DNA of 34,232 nucleotides from Acidimicrobiaceae bacterium (lineage in GTDB: Bacteria; Actinomycetota; Acidimicrobiia; Acidimicrobiales; Aldehydirespiratoraceae). The DNA lies in the NCBI GenBank assembly GCA_028819505.1, contig JAPPLH010000069.1:1-34232 (forward strand). The letters run 5' to 3'. Below the pieces are notes generated by a model, which was not told the origin of the DNA, did not search any database, and worked only from the letters and a program-made list of their open reading frames with translations. Position 1 is the stretch's first letter. Every line of letters starts with the position of its first letter. Positions 31,246-34,232 of this stretch are shown piece after piece. The position numbers and the translations under genes are program-made.

Positions 31246-32649
31246 ATGCTGCCGAGGCGCTCCGCTGCTGTGACCGGCCAGGGCCTCGGTGACTTCCTTC
31301 GTGACTACGAGGCCGCTCACCCCGACGACGTCTGCACCGTCGATCGTCCGGTCTCGCTGGACCAGGACATCACCGCGGTCGTGTGGGAGCTGGCCGAGCG
31401 GGGTCAGCATCCGCTGCTTCGCTTCCTCGGCGTGGAGGGCGCCGACCGGGAGGTCGTCACCAACCTGTTCGCGTCCCGCGTGCGCATCGAGCGGATGCTG
31501 GGAGCGGGGCCGGGCGAGCTCCACGACACCTACCAGCGGCTGGCCGCACAGGCGGTGCCGATGGCCGAGCGCGACGACGGGCCCGTCACCGGACGTGTCG
31601 ACGCCCGCGACCGGGTCGATCTCCGCGGGCTGCCGCTGCTGACCCACTTCGCCACCGACCTCGGCCCCTACATCACCAGCGGCATCGTGGTGGCCGAGGA
31701 TGCCGAGACCGGGCGGGGCAATCTGAGCTACCACCGGTCGGTGGTGGCCTCGCCGACCTCGCTCGGAACGAGCCTCCACTCCCGCGGCGACCTCTGGCGC
31801 CTGCTTCAGGCTGCGGCGTCGTCGGGCCGGCGGCTCCCGGTGGCCATGGTCATAGGCGCCCACCCGCTGTTCATGCTGGCGGCGTCGGCCCGGGTCGCCT
31901 TCGGCGTCGACGAGCGCGAGATCGCGGGCGGGCTGCTGGGAGAGCCCCTCGAGGTCGTGCGCACCCCCAAGCACGGCCTGCGGGTTCCGGCCGCGGCCGA
32001 GGTCGTTCTCGAGGGCGAGATCGATGCTGCCGCCGATGAGGACGAAGGCCCGTTCGGCGAGTTCTCCGGGTACTCGTCGGACCGCTCGACCCGCAACCGC
32101 ATCGACGTGTACACGGTGATGCAGCGCGACAGCGCGGTCTGGGTCGACGTGGTCGGCGGGAACTCGCACGAGCACCTCAACCTCGGACGGGTGCCCCGCG
32201 AGGCGGAGATGATCGCCAGGCTCAAGGACCGGTTCGGATCAGTGGCCGCGGTGTACTATCCCCATTCGGGCACGCACTTCCACTGCTACGTGGCCATCGA
32301 CCAGCGCCGGCCGGGCGAGGCCCGCCAGGCGCTGCTGGGACTCCTCGGCTGGGATCCGTACCTCAAGACGGTCGTGGCCGTCGACGCGGACGTCGATGTC
32401 ACCAGGGACGAGGAGGTGCTCTGGGCGCTGGCCACCCACTTCCAGCCCGACCGGGACATGATCGTGATCGACGGGCTGCCGGGCAGCGCCCTCGACCCGT
32501 CGGCCGACAAGCTGGGCACGACATCGCGGCTGGCGCTCGACGCCACCCGGGGGCAGGGATTCGACGCCCAGCGCATCGAGATCTCGGCTGCGGCCCGCGC
32601 CGTCGGCCGCGAGGTCGCGGCGCAGCGCGCCGGCGAGCCCGGCGACTAG
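31246..32649 (+). CDS. UbiD family decarboxylase
   Basis: The protein is 467 aa from the ATG at 31246; a GTG at 31204 lies within the dispersed repeat and would add RARAARERSEQER-like residues, and a GTG at 31270 is another option. UbiD enzymes use prenylated FMN to remove or add carboxyl groups on aromatic or unsaturated acids. Typical parts: GRGNLSYHRSVV (prFMN/metal region), the ALGAHPLF-like segment VIGAHPLFMLAAS, and DEGPFGEFSGY with the catalytic acidic residues. The C-terminal SADKLGTTSRLALDAT region is also normal for the family. No UbiX (prFMN-forming partner) is in the window. It is 99 bp after the amidohydrolase and probably cotranscribed. Confidence 0.87.
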   Translation: MLPRRSAAVTGQGLGDFLRDYEAAHPDDVCTVDRPVSLDQDITAVVWELAERGQHPLLRFLGVEGADREVVTNLFASRVRIERMLGAGPGELHDTYQRLAAQAVPMAERDDGPVTGRVDARDRVDLRGLPLLTHFATDLGPYITSGIVVAEDAETGRGNLSYHRSVVASPTSLGTSLHSRGDLWRLLQAAASSGRRLPVAMVIGAHPLFMLAASARVAFGVDEREIAGGLLGEPLEVVRTPKHGLRVPAAAEVVLEGEIDAAADEDEGPFGEFSGYSSDRSTRNRIDVYTVMQRDSAVWVDVVGGNSHEHLNLGRVPREAEMIARLKDRFGSVAAVYYPHSGTHFHCYVAIDQRRPGEARQALLGLLGWDPYLKTVVAVDADVDVTRDEEVLWALATHFQPDRDMIVIDGLPGSALDPSADKLGTTSRLALDATRGQGFDAQRIEISAAARAVGREVAAQRAGEPGD

Positions 32650-32660
32650 CGAGAAGCCGG

Positions 32661-33545
32661 TCAGGCGGCGGCAGCCGCGGGCGCGTGCCCGCGCTGCACT
32701 CCGAATGCGTTCAGCGTCGCCTTGACGGTGAGCACCGCCATGAAGACGACGACGGTGGCCAGGGCCATGGTGGCGCCGGCTGCGGTGTCGTAGTGGTAGC
32801 TGGCCAGCAGCCCGACGACTACCGACACGGTCCCGACCGCGGCCGCGGCAGCCATGATGCGCGGCACCCGGCGCACCAGCAGCACCGCGGTGGCCGGAGG
32901 AGCGATGAGGAAGGCGAACACCAGCAGGTTCCCCACTGCCTCGAACGAGGCGATGATCGAGACGGCCAGCAGCACCAGCAGCACGCCGTGGGCGAGGCGG
33001 GGGCGAAGGCCGAGCACCTGGGCCTGGGCGTGGTCGAACGTCATGACCAGGAACGCTCGGTAGAACACGATCACCCCGCCCACTGAGATGACCGCCGCGA
33101 TGGCCTGGCGGCGGAGGTCGTCCGCGTCGACTCCGGTGACGGACCCGAACAGGAAGCGGTTCAGGTCCCCGACATAAGCCCCCGACGAACTGGACATGAT
33201 GGCCACGGCTAGGGCCAGGAAACCGACGAACAGCACCCCGATGGACGTGTCCTCCGGAAGTGGCGAGTAGCTGCGGATCATGTTGATGCCCCACACCATG
33301 GCAATGGCTGCCACGAAGGCGCCGATGGTGGTGTCGACCCCGATGATGAACGCCAGCGCGATGCCGGGCAGCACGCCGTGGGCCAGCGCGTCCCCGAGGA
33401 AGCTCATGCCCCGCAGCACCACCCATGTGCCCACGACCGAGGTGGTGAGGACCACCAGCAGGCCCGCATAGAGAGCCCTGCGCATGAAGATGTTGGAGGT
33501 GAACGGGTCGATCCACCATGCCATGGGGTCGGTCAGGAACTCCAT
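32661..33545 (-). CDS. znuB: Zinc/manganese ABC transporter permease
   Basis: The protein is 294 aa with about eight to nine hydrophobic segments (for example RALYAGLLVVLTTSVVGTWV, IAAVISVGGVIVFYRAFLV, LLVFAFLIAPPATAVLLV). It belongs to the ABC-3 family of permeases for Zn2+ or Mn2+. Family motifs are RGMSFLGDALAHGVLPGIAL and GNLLVFAFLIAPPATA. It forms the membrane channel of an importer together with a binding protein (33602-34232) and an ATPase. The ATPase gene is not between the two, as it often is, so it must be upstream of the window or elsewhere. The C-terminal tail is Ala-rich. The stop is 11 bp from that of the convergent UbiD gene. Confidence 0.9.
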   Translation of the reverse strand: MEFLTDPMAWWIDPFTSNIFMRRALYAGLLVVLTTSVVGTWVVLRGMSFLGDALAHGVLPGIALAFIIGVDTTIGAFVAAIAMVWGINMIRSYSPLPEDTSIGVLFVGFLALAVAIMSSSSGAYVGDLNRFLFGSVTGVDADDLRRQAIAAVISVGGVIVFYRAFLVMTFDHAQAQVLGLRPRLAHGVLLVLLAVSIIASFEAVGNLLVFAFLIAPPATAVLLVRRVPRIMAAAAAVGTVSVVVGLLASYHYDTAAGATMALATVVVFMAVLTVKATLNAFGVQRGHAPAAAAA

Positions 33546-33560
33546 GGCGGATGTTCTAGT

Positions 33561-33614
33561 TCGGCTCAGCCGAGGGCGCAGGGCCCGCTAATGGTGTCGG
33601 CTCAGCCGAGGGCG
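33561..33614. repeat. 18-bp direct repeat with small hairpin, znuA/znuB junction
   Basis: TCGGCTCAGCCGAGGGCG occurs at 33561-33578 and again at 33597-33614, where it overlaps the last codons and stop of the znuA-like gene. Each copy holds a TCGGC-TCA-GCCGA stem-loop. It may be a duplication of the gene end. Confidence 0.7.
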
Positions 33615-34232
33615 TCGACAATGAGATCGGCGTTGGTGCGCATGAAGTCAACGTAGGTCTCGGCGCCGCTGCCGGGGGGGCCGAGGCTGCCGGTGTAGAG
33701 CGTGACCACATCGATGTCGCCGACCCGGTCGGCCAGCGCCTCCACGTCGTCCACGGAGTGCAGGGTCTCGGCGAAGATGGCCCCGATTCCCTCGTGCTCG
33801 ATGATCTCGGCCAGCTCCTCGAGTCCGGCGGGGCTGGCCTGGGCCATGCTCGCCGGCGTCGGGATGACCGTGCCGATGAGCTCGAACCCGTAGCGGTCGG
33901 CGAAGTACCCGAGCGCCTCGTGGTTGGTGACCAGCTTGCGGCTCGCGGCGGGAAGCTGCTCGACCTTGGCGGCGACCTCGGCGTCCACTGCCTCCAGCTC
34001 GGCCAGATAGCTGGACAGGCATGCCTCGACGGCGGCGGAGTCGAGGCCCACGTCGCTCGTCAGCACCTGGGCGAGGTTCGGTAGCGCTGCCGACACCCGC
34101 TGCGGATCGAACCACACATGGGGATCGCCACCGCTGCCGTGGCCTTCTTCGTCGTCGTGGTGGCCTTCTTCTTCGTCGGCTTCCTCGTCGTCCTCGTCGT
34201 CGTGGTGGCCTTCTTCTTCGTCGGCTTCCTCG
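33602..34232 (-). CDS. znuA: Zinc ABC transporter substrate-binding protein, C-terminal part
   Basis: The frame is open to the window edge, so the N terminus with the signal peptide is missing; the GTG at 34117 is internal (DPHVWFDP). It is the binding protein of the ABC-3 zinc/manganese importer, located outside the membrane. The conserved DPHVWFDPQRV, a metal-ligand His in VTNHEALGYFADRYG and the FAETLHS segment are visible. Before DPHVW lies an acidic and His-rich linker (EEADEEEGHHDDEDD, about two copies), as in zinc-specific ZnuA proteins, where this loop senses or guides zinc. The acidic content is unusually high relative to His. The permease follows 56 bp downstream. Confidence 0.9.
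   Translation of the reverse strand, partial: EEADEEEGHHDDEDDEEADEEEGHHDDEEGHGSGGDPHVWFDPQRVSAALPNLAQVLTSDVGLDSAAVEACLSSYLAELEAVDAEVAAKVEQLPAASRKLVTNHEALGYFADRYGFELIGTVIPTPASMAQASPAGLEELAEIIEHEGIGAIFAETLHSVDDVEALADRVGDIDVVTLYTGSLGPPGSGAETYVDFMRTNADLIVDALG
34151..34232 (-). repeat. 45-nt coding tandem repeat in znuA linker
   Basis: The segment GTCGTCGTGG ... TTCCTCG (plus strand) repeats with a 45-nt period (from 34151 and from 34196). It encodes 15-residue units EEADEEEGHHDDEDD. The last unit is cut by the window end, so the copy number is unknown. Confidence 0.75.

Noticed and set aside
30085-32175. Open frame of 696 codons on the minus strand
   Set aside because: It lies opposite the amidohydrolase and UbiD genes, which have clear family motifs; its translation is a low-complexity shadow of high-GC codon bias.

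Overview
The window is high-GC DNA of an actinobacterium, probably of the class Acidimicrobiia or a close relative. The gene order phoH-ybeY-corC-era-(uppS/recO)-glyS-dnaG is a typical actinobacterial housekeeping block (Mycobacterium has the same genes in a similar order), and the isocitrate lyase lies divergent from a RamB/PrpR-like regulator. The exact genus cannot be read from the sequence.

Layout: (1) 1-2634 holds the 3' part of a repeat-rich acidic protein and a lipoprotein of unknown function. (2) 2739-15343 looks like a decayed integrative island. It is bounded by a 16-bp direct repeat made of the 3' end of tRNA-Asn. Inside are two pieces of a tyrosine integrase, a perfect 25-bp tandem repeat upstream of the integrase start, an AbiE-type toxin-antitoxin pair, an IS3-like remnant, and a three-gene helicase / DUF1156 methylase / DUF499 ATPase operon. 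That operon matches the layout called Hma and is a likely anti-phage system. (3) 15330-23549 is the housekeeping block on the minus strand: tRNA-Asn, dnaG, glyS, recO, uppS, era, corC, ybeY, phoH. (4) 23666-27766 carries central and lipid metabolism: a RamB/PrpR-like regulator, isocitrate lyase (glyoxylate shunt) and a cyclopropane-fatty-acid synthase-like methyltransferase. (5) 27815-28163 has tRNA-Arg(TCT), tRNA-His(GTG) and tRNA-Lys(CTT). (6) 28279-32649 reads rightward: a NYN-domain protein, a CobW/COG0523 metallochaperone GTPase, an amidohydrolase and a UbiD-type decarboxylase. (7) 32661-34232 is a leftward zinc/manganese uptake locus: the permease and the C-terminal half of the binding protein with its metal-binding acidic/His linker.

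How they fit together: the island combines two defence modules (AbiE and the Hma-like operon), and all defence genes read in one direction, away from the tRNA. In the Hma-like operon the genes overlap by ATGA, which implies coupled translation. The COG0523 GTPase near a zinc importer suggests zinc homeostasis.

The most unusual observation is a dispersed repeat of about 60 bp. It occurs four times between 18661 and 31243. Every copy begins at, or within about 10 bp after, the stop codon of a gene, and every copy has the same orientation relative to that gene. In two cases the repeat runs into the next reading frame (the N terminus of Era, and possibly of the UbiD protein). A second oddity is that dnaG ends inside the tRNA-Asn gene.
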